Below, piece after piece: positions 11,159-21,104 of a stretch of 64,000 bases of DNA. This DNA comes from JAJFTV01 sp036825755 (GTDB taxonomy: Bacteria > Chloroflexota > Anaerolineae > Anaerolineales > Anaerolineaceae), in the NCBI GenBank assembly GCA_036825755.1, contig DAISXR010000005.1, forward strand, positions 3,003-67,002, given 5' to 3'. Under the pieces are notes generated by a model. It had not been told where the DNA came from. It was given only the letters and a program-made list of their open reading frames with translations, and searched no databases. Positions within the stretch are counted from its first letter, which is position 1; the number at the start of each line of letters is the position of its first letter. Made by a program: the position numbers and the translations under genes.

Positions 11159-11193
11159 GGGGGAAATTCGATGATCCAGGAGAGCGGTAGCCG

Positions 11194-12423
11194 ATGAGTG
11201 ATATTCATGATGTAGACCTGGAACAGTTCAAACACCTGGTTTCTGAACGCGCGCTGCGGGGAGAGACCATGGTTTTGAACATGGGCCCCCAGCACCCCAG
11301 CACGCACGGGGTTCTGCGAGTCATCCTTGAACTGGACGGCGAAATTGTCGTCAATACCATCCCGGATGTGGGCTTTTTGCACACCGGGATCGAAAAATCC
11401 ATGGAGTCAAAACGCTATTTACAGGCTGAGGTGATGACCGACCGGCAGGACTACATGGATTCGCTGGGCAACAACCTGGCGTATTGCCTGGCCGTTGAAA
11501 AACTGGCCGGGTTGGATGTACCGCCGCGTGCGCAGGCACTGCGGGTGATTTTGGTGGAATTGAACCGTCTCAGCAATCACCTGCTGTTTGTGGCCAGCAC
11601 CGGGCTGGATCTGGGCGCGTTGAGCATGTTCTTTTTCACGCTGCGCGAACGCGAAACCATTCTGGATATCATGGAACTGGTTTCCGGGCAGCGTGTGATG
11701 ACCACTTATTTTCGCCCCGGAGGGGTGTGGCGGGACGTGCCGGTCGAATTTGAGGATGCGGTACGGAAGTATGTAGCCACCCAATGGGAGCGCATCAAGC
11801 AGTATGAAGCGCTGCTGAACGACAACCCGATTTTCAAAAAACGCACCCAGGGTCTGGGCGTGATCAGCCGTGAGCAGTGCATTGAAATGGGTCTGACCGG
11901 ACCCTTCCTGCGCGCCACCGGGCTGGCTTATGACCTGCGCAAAGCCAATCCTTACTGCGGATACGAGCAGTATGACTTTGACATCCCCACCGAGCCAAAT
12001 GGCGACATTTACTCTCGTTATAAGGTGCGTGTCGCCGAGATGCGCCAATCGCTGCGCATCATCGAGCAGGCGCTGGATAAACTGCCTTACGGCCCGGTAA
12101 TCAGCAGCAACGGTAAATTTGTGGCGCCGCCCCGCTCCTCCATTGGGGTGAGCATGGAGGCGCTAATCCATCACTTCAAACTGTGGACGGAAGGCTTTAA
12201 CCTCCCAAAGGGTTCGGTGTATGTACCCATCGAGTCGCCGCGGGGGGAATATGGCATATACCTGGAAAGTGATGGAACCAATAAACCCTACAGGGTGCAC
12301 TTCCGCACGCAGTCATTTGCCATTGTTCAGGCGCTGCCCATATTGATGAAGGGCCTTTTTGTGGCTGATGTGGTGGCGACCATTGCCAGCACGGATATTG
12401 TTCTGGGAGATGTAGACCGGTGA
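11194..12423 (+). CDS. nuoD: NADH-quinone oxidoreductase subunit D
   Basis: A 409-residue subunit related to the large subunit of NiFe hydrogenases; with NuoB it forms the quinone-binding site. It shows NMGPQHPSTHGVLR near residue 30 and ends in the usual acidic-arginine tail (VLGDVDR). AGGAG lies about 12 bases before the ATG. The stop codon overlaps the GTG start of nuoE by 4 bases (GTGA), indicating coupled translation. Confidence 0.97.
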   Translation: MSDIHDVDLEQFKHLVSERALRGETMVLNMGPQHPSTHGVLRVILELDGEIVVNTIPDVGFLHTGIEKSMESKRYLQAEVMTDRQDYMDSLGNNLAYCLAVEKLAGLDVPPRAQALRVILVELNRLSNHLLFVASTGLDLGALSMFFFTLRERETILDIMELVSGQRVMTTYFRPGGVWRDVPVEFEDAVRKYVATQWERIKQYEALLNDNPIFKKRTQGLGVISREQCIEMGLTGPFLRATGLAYDLRKANPYCGYEQYDFDIPTEPNGDIYSRYKVRVAEMRQSLRIIEQALDKLPYGPVISSNGKFVAPPRSSIGVSMEALIHHFKLWTEGFNLPKGSVYVPIESPRGEYGIYLESDGTNKPYRVHFRTQSFAIVQALPILMKGLFVADVVATIASTDIVLGDVDR

Positions 12424-12932
12424 ACCAACTGCTCAGCAAGTATCACGATGAAATTGAACGGATCAAGTCCAAGTATCCGCCGGACCAGATGCGTTCGGCG
12501 CTGATGCCGCTTCTGTTTCTGGCGCAGCGGAAGGAAGGCTATGTTTCGCTGCAATCCATGCATGAAATCGGCGAGATCGCGGGGGTATCCACCACCGAGG
12601 TGACCACGCTGGTAGGGTTCTATTCTCTGTTTCACCAGGAACCGGGCGGACGCTACCGCATCCAGATCTGCAACGATATTGCCTGCGCCCTGCGCGGAGC
12701 TGATCAATTTTTGAAGCAGGTATGCGAGTATCTGGGCATTCAACCCGGTGAAACCACACCGGACGGTTTGTTCACTGTGGAAGCCGTTATGTGCCTGGCA
12801 AGCTGCCACAACGCCCCCATGTTCCAGGTGCAGGCTGACGGAGCCATTTACTATCACGACCACCAGACCATCGATACGGCGATTGCCTTTATCGACGAGG
12901 TGCGCCAGGCGCATGCCAGGGAGGCTGAATGA
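12420..12932 (+). CDS. nuoE: NADH-quinone oxidoreductase subunit E
   Basis: A 170-residue thioredoxin-fold subunit of the NADH-oxidising module, carrying 2Fe-2S cluster N1a. The four ligands are visible as Cys84 and Cys89 (CNDIAC) and Cys125 and Cys129 (CLASC). It begins at GTG overlapping the nuoD stop and ends overlapping the nuoF start by 4 bases. Together with NuoF and NuoG it gives this complex the ability to use NADH directly, unlike the 11-subunit forms. Confidence 0.96.
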   Translation: MNQLLSKYHDEIERIKSKYPPDQMRSALMPLLFLAQRKEGYVSLQSMHEIGEIAGVSTTEVTTLVGFYSLFHQEPGGRYRIQICNDIACALRGADQFLKQVCEYLGIQPGETTPDGLFTVEAVMCLASCHNAPMFQVQADGAIYYHDHQTIDTAIAFIDEVRQAHAREAE

Positions 12933-14179
12933 CAGAGCATATTCTGCTTCGCCACCGCGAGATACCTGAACTGAACCAACTGCGCGTCTATCGCGAACAC
13001 GGCGGTTTTGAGCCATTCCGCAAGGCGGTGACCACCTACAAACCGGTTGAGGTCATTGATCTGGTTAAAACTTCCGGGCTGCGCGGACGTGGTGGGGCGG
13101 GTTTTCCCACCGGCGTGAAATGGAGCTTTCTGCCCAATGACCTGTGGCCGCATTATGTGGTGGCCAACGCCGATGAATCGGAACCTGGGACCTTTAAAGA
13201 CCGAGAGATTATCACTGGTAACCCGTACCAGTTTCTGGAAGGGTTGATGATTGCCTGTTACGCCGTTCAGGCACAGGTTGGATATATTTACCTGCGCGGC
13301 GAATTCTGGGAGCTGGCCAATCAACTGGATGACTGCATCGCCGAGTTGGAAAGAGAAAAGCTGCTGGGCAGTGATCTGTTTGGCAAGGATTACAACCTGC
13401 GTCTTTACACCCATCTGGGCGCCGGCGCATATATTTGTGGTGAAGAAACCGCCATGCTCGAATCGATTGAAGGCAAACGCGGGCAGCCGCGCGTTAAACC
13501 GCCTTTTCCGGCGGTAGCCGGCCTGTACAACCGCCCTACGGTCATCAACAATGTGGAGACACTGGCCAACCTCCCGCCCATTCTCGAGAAGGGACCTGAA
13601 TGGTTCAGCTCGATGGGCACCGTAAAAAGCCCGGGTGTAAAGATCTTCTCACTTTCCGGGCGGGTGAAGAAACCCGGCAACTATGAGCTTCCGCTGGGAA
13701 CCACCTTTCGAGAGTTGATCTACAACCACGGCGGGGGTATCATCGACGATGCCAAAATTAAGGCCATCATGCCGGCCGGCGCTTCATCCTGCCTGATTGT
13801 GGCGGATGATAAAGCCCTGGATACACCCATGGACTGGGAATCTGTTCCCACGCTGGGTTGCGCGCTGGGCTCCGCGTCGGTAATGGTGATCGATGAGACC
13901 ATCAGCGCGGCCTGGGTGGTGAGTAAAACGGTGCGCTTTTTCCAGCATGAGTCCTGCGGAAAATGCACGCCCTGCCGTGAAGGAACTTATTGGATGAAAA
14001 AGGTGATGGAAAAATTCATGCGCGGCGATGCAACACGGGGAGATATCGATCTGCTGTACAGTATTGCAAAACAAATCCCCGGTACGCCTCTGTGCCCTCT
14101 GGGCGATTTTTCGGTGCCGGCAGTCATGTCGAGCATCGAGCGTTTTCGCCCGGATTTTGAAGCCCTGGTAAGGAGTTAG
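12929..14179 (+). CDS. nuoF: NADH-quinone oxidoreductase subunit F
   Basis: A 416-residue flavoprotein that binds NADH and FMN and carries 4Fe-4S cluster N3. It contains the glycine-rich GRGGAGFPTGVKW nucleotide-binding segment, an ANADESEPGTFKDR segment, a GAGAYICGEETAM motif, and the N3 cysteines Cys343, Cys346, Cys349 (CGKCTPC) and Cys389. The start overlaps nuoE by 4 bases, and nuoG follows after 4 bases. Confidence 0.97.
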   Translation: MTEHILLRHREIPELNQLRVYREHGGFEPFRKAVTTYKPVEVIDLVKTSGLRGRGGAGFPTGVKWSFLPNDLWPHYVVANADESEPGTFKDREIITGNPYQFLEGLMIACYAVQAQVGYIYLRGEFWELANQLDDCIAELEREKLLGSDLFGKDYNLRLYTHLGAGAYICGEETAMLESIEGKRGQPRVKPPFPAVAGLYNRPTVINNVETLANLPPILEKGPEWFSSMGTVKSPGVKIFSLSGRVKKPGNYELPLGTTFRELIYNHGGGIIDDAKIKAIMPAGASSCLIVADDKALDTPMDWESVPTLGCALGSASVMVIDETISAAWVVSKTVRFFQHESCGKCTPCREGTYWMKKVMEKFMRGDATRGDIDLLYSIAKQIPGTPLCPLGDFSVPAVMSSIERFRPDFEALVRS

Positions 14180-14183
14180 CTGC

Positions 14184-16676
14184 ATGGCGCAAGAAGTTAC
14201 GCTGACCATCGATGACAAGACTGTAACCGTGCCAAAAGGCACGCTGGTTGTGAATGCGGCCCGCGTGATTGACGTGGATATTCCCGTCTTTTGCTACCAT
14301 CCCAAAATGGAGCCGGTGGGCATGTGCCGCATGTGTCTGGTGGAGATCGGCCGGCCGTTGATCGACCGCGCTACCGGGCAGGTTCAGTTAGAAGCTGACG
14401 GCACCCCCAAATTTCTGTTTGGTCCCAAACTGGAAACCGCCTGTACCACCGAAGCCACCGAAGGAATGGTGGTGCGCATCAATACGGCCAAAGTAAAGGA
14501 TGCCCAGCGAAGCATGCTGGAGTTTTTGCTTACCTCGCACCCGCTGGATTGCCCCATTTGCGACAAAGGCGGAGAATGCCCCCTGCAAAATCTGACCATG
14601 GCGCACGGGCCCATCAGCAGCCGGATTGACCTGGAAGACAAGAAACACCTGGCAAAACATTATCTACTGGGTGATCTGATTGTGCTGGATCAGGAACGCT
14701 GCATCCAGTGCGGGCGTTGTATCCGTTTTCAGGACAAGATCGCCGGCGACCCGGTGCTGCAATTTTTGCATCGCGAGCGGACCACCGAAATTGTCACCTA
14801 TTCAGACCCGCCGTTTGATTCAATCTATTCCGGCAATACCACCGATATTTGCCCGGTGGGTGCGCTGACCTCGCGCGATTTTCGTTTTCGCGCCAGGCCG
14901 TGGGAAATGCGCCCCGTGGCTTCATTGTGCAATCACTGCCCGGTGGGGTGCAATACCGTACTGGATACCCGCCGCGAAGCCAAATCGGGCGGCAATTTTG
15001 TGGTCAAGCGGGTGATGCCGCGCCAGAATGAACAGATCAATGAAATCTGGATCTGCGATAAAGGCCGCTTTGTGTACCATTACCCGGAGGAGGAAACTCG
15101 CCTCACCACCCCCATGAAACGGGTCAACGATGAACTGGTACCCTGCTCGTGGGACGAAGCGCTGGATTTGACCGCGCGAAAGATGCATGAAATCGGCTCG
15201 CGGTTGGTGACGCTGGTTGGCGGACGCCTGAGCAACGAAGATTACTTCAACCTGGCCCGGATCACCCGGCATCAGAACGGCAAGACGCTGTTGTATACCT
15301 ACATGGCCGGCGGTGACGCCGTAGCCAGTTTTGGCTTAACCCCAGGCTCCAACCTGGGCGAGCTGGGCAAGGGTGATGCCATTCTGGTGGTGGCCAGCGA
15401 TTTACAGGAAGAGGCCCCTATCTGGTGGCTGCGAGTCAAACAGGCATCCGAACGGGGTGCCACCCTGATTGTGATGAACCCGCGCGAGACCAAACTGGAT
15501 CAATATGCCGACCACGTGATCCGCTATGCGTACGGGCAGGAAAACCATGCTTTCAATTCACTGCTGTACGGGAGCACCAGTGTGGATGAAACCTTCCGCG
15601 CCGCGGTGGAAGCTTTCTCAGGGGCCAAAAATGCCGTTATTTTCTACGGCAGCGAAGGTATTGGGCTCGAAACATCACAGAACCTGGCGCAGGCCTGTGT
15701 CCAGTTGTTGACGAGCACCGGGCATTATGACCGACCTAACAACGGACTGGTCGCGGTGTGGCACCAAGGCAATATGCAGGGTGCCTGGGATATGGGTTTC
15801 AGCGCCGATCCGGGGCTGATCAACCAGATCAAAAAGGCCGGCTGCGTATACATCGCCGGAGCCGATCCCGTACAGGGACAGCCTGAGTTTGCTCACGCCG
15901 TGGATACGGCAGATTTTGTGGTGGTGCAGGATCTCTTCCTGACCGAAACAGCCAAAATGGCCGATGTGGTCTTCCCTGCGCTGGCCTTTACCGAACGTGA
16001 GGGTACCTATACCTCAGGAGAACGGCACGTCCAGCGCTTCTATCAGGCTGTCAGCCCGCTGGCCGGGGCGCAGGCCGATTTTACGATTACCGCGCGGATT
16101 GCCCACCTGCTGGGGCTGCAACTGGAAGAGAAATCGGCTGCGCTGGTGATGAAAGAGATTGCCCGCCAGACCGCCGGTTATGAAGATATTGACTACGCCT
16201 GCCTGGCTGAGTGCATCCAGCAATGGCCCATCATCGAACGCAAGGATCTTTATTACGGCGGAACGCAGTATGAAAACCGGCAGGGTTTGGGAAAACGGCT
16301 GCCGAATGTAAACCGGCCGACTGAAAATGGTTTTGCTCGCTTCTCATTGGGCAGTGAACGACCGCTGGCAGAAGGCAGTTTACGGCTGGTTCCCATCACC
16401 AAACTGTATGACCAGAGCCGCACCATGATGTCAGCGCCCTTGTTGAAAAACCGTCGCGCCAAAACCGGTATCGTGATCCATCCGGATACCGCCGCCCGCT
16501 CCGGCATCACCGGCAATAAAGCCCTCCTGACCGTGAACGGTTCACAGGTTGAGGTGGATCTGGTGTTTGACCCGTCGCTTCAGGCCGATGTCGCTCTGTC
16601 CGCGCGTAGTACGGGAATCCCTGTCAATGAGCCGGCAGCCGCTGTGCTGCATCAGGCAGATGGTACTGAAGAATAA
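14184..16676 (+). CDS. nuoG: NADH-quinone oxidoreductase subunit G
   Basis: An 830-residue iron-sulphur subunit. The N-terminal ferredoxin domain has Cys37, Cys48 and Cys51 for a 2Fe-2S cluster, followed by HPLDCPICDKGGECPLQ (His-Cys3 cluster) and CIQCGRC with ICPVG (further 4Fe-4S). A further set, CNHCPVGC and a later CDKG cysteine, matches the off-path N7 cluster found in some bacterial complexes. The long C-terminal part is molybdopterin-oxidoreductase-like and is not expected to bind the cofactor. It passes electrons from NuoF toward NuoI and NuoB. Confidence 0.96.
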   Translation: MAQEVTLTIDDKTVTVPKGTLVVNAARVIDVDIPVFCYHPKMEPVGMCRMCLVEIGRPLIDRATGQVQLEADGTPKFLFGPKLETACTTEATEGMVVRINTAKVKDAQRSMLEFLLTSHPLDCPICDKGGECPLQNLTMAHGPISSRIDLEDKKHLAKHYLLGDLIVLDQERCIQCGRCIRFQDKIAGDPVLQFLHRERTTEIVTYSDPPFDSIYSGNTTDICPVGALTSRDFRFRARPWEMRPVASLCNHCPVGCNTVLDTRREAKSGGNFVVKRVMPRQNEQINEIWICDKGRFVYHYPEEETRLTTPMKRVNDELVPCSWDEALDLTARKMHEIGSRLVTLVGGRLSNEDYFNLARITRHQNGKTLLYTYMAGGDAVASFGLTPGSNLGELGKGDAILVVASDLQEEAPIWWLRVKQASERGATLIVMNPRETKLDQYADHVIRYAYGQENHAFNSLLYGSTSVDETFRAAVEAFSGAKNAVIFYGSEGIGLETSQNLAQACVQLLTSTGHYDRPNNGLVAVWHQGNMQGAWDMGFSADPGLINQIKKAGCVYIAGADPVQGQPEFAHAVDTADFVVVQDLFLTETAKMADVVFPALAFTEREGTYTSGERHVQRFYQAVSPLAGAQADFTITARIAHLLGLQLEEKSAALVMKEIARQTAGYEDIDYACLAECIQQWPIIERKDLYYGGTQYENRQGLGKRLPNVNRPTENGFARFSLGSERPLAEGSLRLVPITKLYDQSRTMMSAPLLKNRRAKTGIVIHPDTAARSGITGNKALLTVNGSQVEVDLVFDPSLQADVALSARSTGIPVNEPAAAVLHQADGTEE

Positions 16677-16687
16677 AAGGACCGGAT

Positions 16688-17692
16688 ATGGAACTTGCGA
16701 CGATCATAGAAGTAATTGTCAAATCGCTCATTCTGGTGCTCTTTTTGACAGGCGCATTTGCGTACACCACGGTGTATGAGCGCAGACTGCAGGCCCGCAT
16801 TCAGGTCCGGTTTGGTCCCAACCGCACCGGCCCGTGGGGTCTGCTTCAGCCGATTGCCGACGCGATCAAGCTGATCTTTAAAGAGGAATTGACCCCCGCC
16901 GGCGCCATAAAAAGTATCTTCTTCCTGGCGCCCATCATCACGGTGATGCCGGCCCTCATCATTCCGGGGGTCATCCCGTGGGGACGTGATATCAATCTTT
17001 TTGGGCGCACCATTCACCTGTACATCGCTGATATCAACGTGGCGCTGCTGTACATCCTTTCCATCACCTCCATCGCGGTGTATGGCATCACCCTGGCGGG
17101 CTGGTCATCCAATAACAAGTATGCCACGTTAGGCGGTTTGCGTTCTACCGCGCAAATGATCAGCTATGAACTGTCGATGGGTTTCTCGGTTATGGGGCCG
17201 GTCATGCTGGCAGGCTCGCTCAGCATGGTGGATATTGTGGAAGCGCAATCCAAATTATGGTATGTGTTTCTGCAGCCGGTGGCCGCGGTGATCTTTTATA
17301 TCGCCGCGCTGGCCGAGGTGAACCGCTCGCCGTTTGATATGCCTGAAGCGGAGCAGGAACTGACCGCAGGGTATCACGCTGAGTATTCCGGTATGAAATT
17401 CGCCGTCTTTTTTATGGCCGAGTACATCAAGATGTTTGTGGTATCGATGATCTGGGCTACGCTGTTTTTTGGCGGATACATGGGGCCGTTTGTGGATAAG
17501 CTGCCTTGGCTTGGACCCATTTATCTGCTGATCAAGGTGATCATCTCGCTGGGTATCATGATCTGGATTCGCGCGTCCATTCCGCGCTTCCGCTACGACC
17601 GGCTGATGGCATTGGGCTGGAAGGTACTCTTTCCGCTGGCCCTGCTCAACACAATGATCACTGCATTTGTCATCCTGGTGGTGGGAGGCTAG
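16688..17692 (+). CDS. nuoH: NADH-quinone oxidoreductase subunit H
   Basis: A 334-residue membrane subunit with about eight hydrophobic helices that forms the quinone access channel. Family motifs visible are ERRLQARIQVRFGPNRTGPW near the N-terminus, GLRSTAQMISYELSMG in the middle, and NRSPFDMPEAEQELTAGYH. An AAGGACCGG sequence precedes the ATG at 16688. nuoI starts 2 bases after the stop. Confidence 0.96.
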   Translation: MELATIIEVIVKSLILVLFLTGAFAYTTVYERRLQARIQVRFGPNRTGPWGLLQPIADAIKLIFKEELTPAGAIKSIFFLAPIITVMPALIIPGVIPWGRDINLFGRTIHLYIADINVALLYILSITSIAVYGITLAGWSSNNKYATLGGLRSTAQMISYELSMGFSVMGPVMLAGSLSMVDIVEAQSKLWYVFLQPVAAVIFYIAALAEVNRSPFDMPEAEQELTAGYHAEYSGMKFAVFFMAEYIKMFVVSMIWATLFFGGYMGPFVDKLPWLGPIYLLIKVIISLGIMIWIRASIPRFRYDRLMALGWKVLFPLALLNTMITAFVILVVGG

Positions 17693-17694
17693 TT

Positions 17695-18186
17695 ATGCTG
17701 AAGGGGTTCTGGACCACATTCAAATCGATGTTTGAGAAACCGGTCACCATGCCGTATCCTGAGGTGAAACGGCCGGTTTCAGCTCGTTTTAAAGGCCGGC
17801 ATGTTTTAAACCGATATGATAACGGGTTGGAAAAATGTATTGGCTGCGCCCTTTGTGCGGCAGCCTGCCCGGCGGATGCCATTTTTGTGGAAGCGTCGGA
17901 AAATCACGATGAAGAGCGTTATTCACCCGGCGAGCGGTATGCCAGCACCTATGAGATCAACATGCTGCGCTGCATCTTCTGCGGTTATTGCGAAGACGCC
18001 TGCCCCACGGAAGCCATCACGTTGAGCGACAACTATGAGCTTAATTTTATCGACCGCAAGGACGCCATCTATACCCGTGAAATGCTGCTCCAGCCGGTGG
18101 GTCCGAACGGGAAACCCACCCCGCAGAAAACCGAACCCGGCAAATTCACCCGTTCGGTGCCTGAAATGAAGGATCCGGAGGACTAG
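17695..18186 (+). CDS. nuoI: NADH-quinone oxidoreductase subunit I
   Basis: A 163-residue ferredoxin-like subunit carrying two 4Fe-4S clusters (N6a and N6b). The motifs are CIGCALCAAACP with Cys48/51/54/58 and CIFCGYCEDACP with Cys93/96/99/103. The ATG at 17695 is preferred to earlier in-frame starts inside nuoH because GGAGG lies 6 bases upstream and the length fits. The C-terminal tail after about residue 130 is a Pro/Lys-rich extension of unclear role. Confidence 0.95.
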   Translation: MLKGFWTTFKSMFEKPVTMPYPEVKRPVSARFKGRHVLNRYDNGLEKCIGCALCAAACPADAIFVEASENHDEERYSPGERYASTYEINMLRCIFCGYCEDACPTEAITLSDNYELNFIDRKDAIYTREMLLQPVGPNGKPTPQKTEPGKFTRSVPEMKDPED

Positions 18187-18187
18187 T

Positions 18188-18763
18188 ATGGATCTCTCAT
18201 CCGTATTGCCTGGCTATATCGTCTTTGGGGTGCTGGCGCTGCTGGCGGTTGCCACGGCGGCAGCCATGCTGCTGGCTCGACAGCCGGTGTTTGCCGTGCT
18301 GTTTCTGGTGTTGAACTTTGCCACCATCGCGGTGCTGTACCTGATATTGGGAGCGCCGTTCATTGGATTTACCCAGATCGCGGTGTACGCCGGGGCCATC
18401 ATGGTGCTGTTTTTGTTTGTGGTGATGATGCTGGGTACCGAAGAGCTTTCGTTCCTGGAGCCGCTCAAAGGGCAGCGCTGGGTGGTTGGGGCGCTGCTGG
18501 CCGTGTTTCTGCTGCTGGTGGTCATTTTTCTGGGCACGCAGATGGGCGGAGAGAGCGAAATGGCCGGCCCGCCGTCTGATTTTGGCTCTCCCGGAGCCAT
18601 TGGCGGTCTGTTGATGGATCAGTACGTTCTGCCGATTTTAATGGTAGGTGGGATCATCCTTTCCGCTACCATCGGCGCGGTGGTGTTGACCCGTCGCGGT
18701 GGGAAGCAGCTTCCCATCATTGAAAAAACTTCCACCCCGAGTGAAACCGTGGAGGAAAAATAA
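18188..18763 (+). CDS. nuoJ: NADH-quinone oxidoreductase subunit J
   Basis: A 191-residue membrane subunit with about five hydrophobic helices. The conserved central segment ITQIAVYAG-type is present here as FTQIAVYAGAIMVLFLFVVM, followed by a variable loop and a final helix. It contacts NuoH, NuoA and NuoK at the base of the proton-pumping arm. The start lies 1 base after the nuoI stop, so the genes are tightly coupled. Confidence 0.93.
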   Translation: MDLSSVLPGYIVFGVLALLAVATAAAMLLARQPVFAVLFLVLNFATIAVLYLILGAPFIGFTQIAVYAGAIMVLFLFVVMMLGTEELSFLEPLKGQRWVVGALLAVFLLLVVIFLGTQMGGESEMAGPPSDFGSPGAIGGLLMDQYVLPILMVGGIILSATIGAVVLTRRGGKQLPIIEKTSTPSETVEEK

Positions 18764-18764
18764 C

Positions 18765-19079
18765 ATGCAGCTTACCCTGCCTCCCATCACGTATTTTTTG
18801 GCCCTCTCAGCGGTCATGTTTGCGGCCGGGATCATCGGTGTCACGCTCCGAAAAAACGCATTAGTTATTTTTATGTCCCTCGAGTTGATGTTCAACGCAG
18901 CTAACCTGGCATTTGTCTCATTCGCCACGTATTACCAGAACATCACCGGGCAGGTATTTGTTTTCTTTGTCATGTCGGTGGCGGCCGCCGAAGTGGCGGT
19001 GGGTCTGGCGTTGGTGATTGCCATATTCCGCGCCAAAAAGAGTATCGATATTGACCAGATGAACAGTCTGAACGGCTGA
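18765..19079 (+). CDS. nuoK: NADH-quinone oxidoreductase subunit K
   Basis: A 104-residue subunit with three membrane helices. The two membrane glutamates essential in the family are seen as Glu40 (SLELMFNAANL) and Glu76 (AAAEVAVGLAL), 36 residues apart as in the Escherichia coli protein. ATG at 18765, with GGAGG in the end of nuoJ, gives the family length. Confidence 0.96.
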   Translation: MQLTLPPITYFLALSAVMFAAGIIGVTLRKNALVIFMSLELMFNAANLAFVSFATYYQNITGQVFVFFVMSVAAAEVAVGLALVIAIFRAKKSIDIDQMNSLNG

Positions 19080-19098
19080 CAAGTGATTGGAGATCATC

Positions 19099-21084
19099 AT
19101 GGCCTTGAGTGAAACCGTACCCCTTTCGATCTTCAACTTTACCCCCTGGGTGATTTTCTTTCCGTTAATTGGCCTGCTGTTCAATCTGATCTTCGGAAAT
19201 AGAATCGGCGAAAAAGCCGCCGGGTGGATTGCCAGCGTGGCCACCGCGCTTTCATTTGCCCTGGCAGTGGCTCTGCTGCTGGCGCTGCGCGGTCAGGAAG
19301 AAGCCATCCGCCTCAAACTGGCTGACTGGATCAGCGTGGGCACCTTTGACGTCAACTGGATCTTCCGCGTGGATACGCTATCCACCGTGATGATGCTGGT
19401 GGTCACCGGCGTAGGTACATTGATCCACATCTACGCCGTGCAGTACATGTATGACGACGTGCGCCACAATCACGATGTGGGTCGCTACCGCCGCTTTTTT
19501 GTTTACTTCAATTTGTTCATCATCGCCATGCTGCTGCTGGTGACTGCCGACAACTACCTGATGCTGTTTGTGGGCTGGGAAGGCGTGGGGCTGTGCTCGT
19601 ATCTGCTGATCGGTTTCTGGTTTGAGAAAGGCGCCGACGGCATCGCAAACGCACAGGCCGGCAAGAAGGCTTTTATCGTCAACCGCGTCGGCGATTTTGG
19701 TTTGCTGATCGCCATGTTCCTGCTGTTTGGGGCATTTGGCACCCTGCAATTTGACCAGGTGTTTGAACAGGCCTCCGGCGCGTCGGTGGGGCTGCTGCTG
19801 GCCGTCACCCTGTTTATGCTGTTGGGCGTGGCCGGTAAATCAGCTCAACTCCCGCTATATGTGTGGCTTCCGGATGCCATGGCCGGCCCTACACCGGTAT
19901 CCGCGTTGATCCATGCCGCCACCATGGTGACGGCAGGGGTCTATCTGGTGGTGCGCTCATCGGCGCTGTTTACGCTGGCGCCGGCCGCCTCTTCGGTGGT
20001 GATGTGGGTGGGCGCGATTACCGCCATTTTTGCCGCAACCATCGCCGTGGCGCAGTATGACATCAAACGGGTGCTGGCGTATTCCACCATCAGCCAGTTG
20101 GGCTTTATGGTGGCGGCGGCCGGGATGGGCGCCTATGTGGCGGCCATTTTCCACCTGGCCACGCATGCTTTTTTCAAGGCGCTGCTCTTCCTTTCGTCCG
20201 GCTCGGTTATTCAGGGGATGGAGCGCGGCGCGCACCCCAAAGGGCGCAGCCACAACAACGAGCACGACATGGAAGTCGATCCGCAGGACATGCGCAACAT
20301 GGGCGGTCTGGACCGGCGTATGCGCGTCACCTTCTGGGTGTATTTAATCGGCGCGCTGGCTATCTCAGGCATCGCGCCGCTGTCGGGCTTTTTCTCGAAG
20401 GACGAGATTCTGGGAGCCGCCAGTACACGCTCACTGCCTGTGTTTATCATCCTCATCGTCGCGGCTTTTCTGACCGCATTCTACATGGGGCGGCAGATCT
20501 TCCTGGTCTTTTCCGGCAAACCGCGCAGCTCGCTGGCCGAGCATGCCACCGAAAGTTCACCGGTAATGACCGTACCGCTGGTCATTCTGGCGGTGCTATC
20601 AGTGGCGGGCGGATTACTCAACCTTCCGGGGGTACACACACTGGGCTCCTGGCTGGAGCACTCTGTGGCTGCCGGTCTTGAGGTGGAGTTCTCGTTCACC
20701 ATCGCCCTGATTTCGCTGGCGGTGGCGCTGGCGGGTCTGGTATTAGCCTGGGTGCTGTACGGCCGGGTTTCATTGGGCCGAAACGCCTTCACCGATCCGC
20801 TGGCAGGGATGCTGGGATGGTTCTTCAAAGCGATGAACCGTAAATGGTGGGTGGATGAGCTGTACCACGCCATCATCGTGCGGCCATACAACTACATCTC
20901 CAATGTGCTGCTGGGCGAGTGGTTTGATCAGGAAGTGATTGATGGGGCCGTCAACGATGTGGGCGGTCTGGCGCGTGCTCTTTCAGGGTTCGCACGCCGC
21001 TTCCAGACCGGTTACATCCGCACCTATGCCCTGGGTATTTTGCTGGGCGCTGTCGCGATCGTCTTTTATATCATCTTACGATAA
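19099..21084 (+). CDS. nuoL: NADH-quinone oxidoreductase subunit L
   Basis: A 661-residue antiporter-like proton-pumping subunit with many membrane helices. VGWEGVGLCSYLLIGFW and LPDAMAGPTPVSALIHAATM are clear family motifs. The C-terminal part after about residue 560 would include the lateral helix that runs along NuoM and NuoN. ATG at 19099 is chosen over the TTG at 19087 because GGAG precedes it and the TTG overlaps that site. Confidence 0.96.
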   Translation: MALSETVPLSIFNFTPWVIFFPLIGLLFNLIFGNRIGEKAAGWIASVATALSFALAVALLLALRGQEEAIRLKLADWISVGTFDVNWIFRVDTLSTVMMLVVTGVGTLIHIYAVQYMYDDVRHNHDVGRYRRFFVYFNLFIIAMLLLVTADNYLMLFVGWEGVGLCSYLLIGFWFEKGADGIANAQAGKKAFIVNRVGDFGLLIAMFLLFGAFGTLQFDQVFEQASGASVGLLLAVTLFMLLGVAGKSAQLPLYVWLPDAMAGPTPVSALIHAATMVTAGVYLVVRSSALFTLAPAASSVVMWVGAITAIFAATIAVAQYDIKRVLAYSTISQLGFMVAAAGMGAYVAAIFHLATHAFFKALLFLSSGSVIQGMERGAHPKGRSHNNEHDMEVDPQDMRNMGGLDRRMRVTFWVYLIGALAISGIAPLSGFFSKDEILGAASTRSLPVFIILIVAAFLTAFYMGRQIFLVFSGKPRSSLAEHATESSPVMTVPLVILAVLSVAGGLLNLPGVHTLGSWLEHSVAAGLEVEFSFTIALISLAVALAGLVLAWVLYGRVSLGRNAFTDPLAGMLGWFFKAMNRKWWVDELYHAIIVRPYNYISNVLLGEWFDQEVIDGAVNDVGGLARALSGFARRFQTGYIRTYALGILLGAVAIVFYIILR

Positions 21085-21104
21085 TACTTCCTTCGGGAGA
21101 GAGC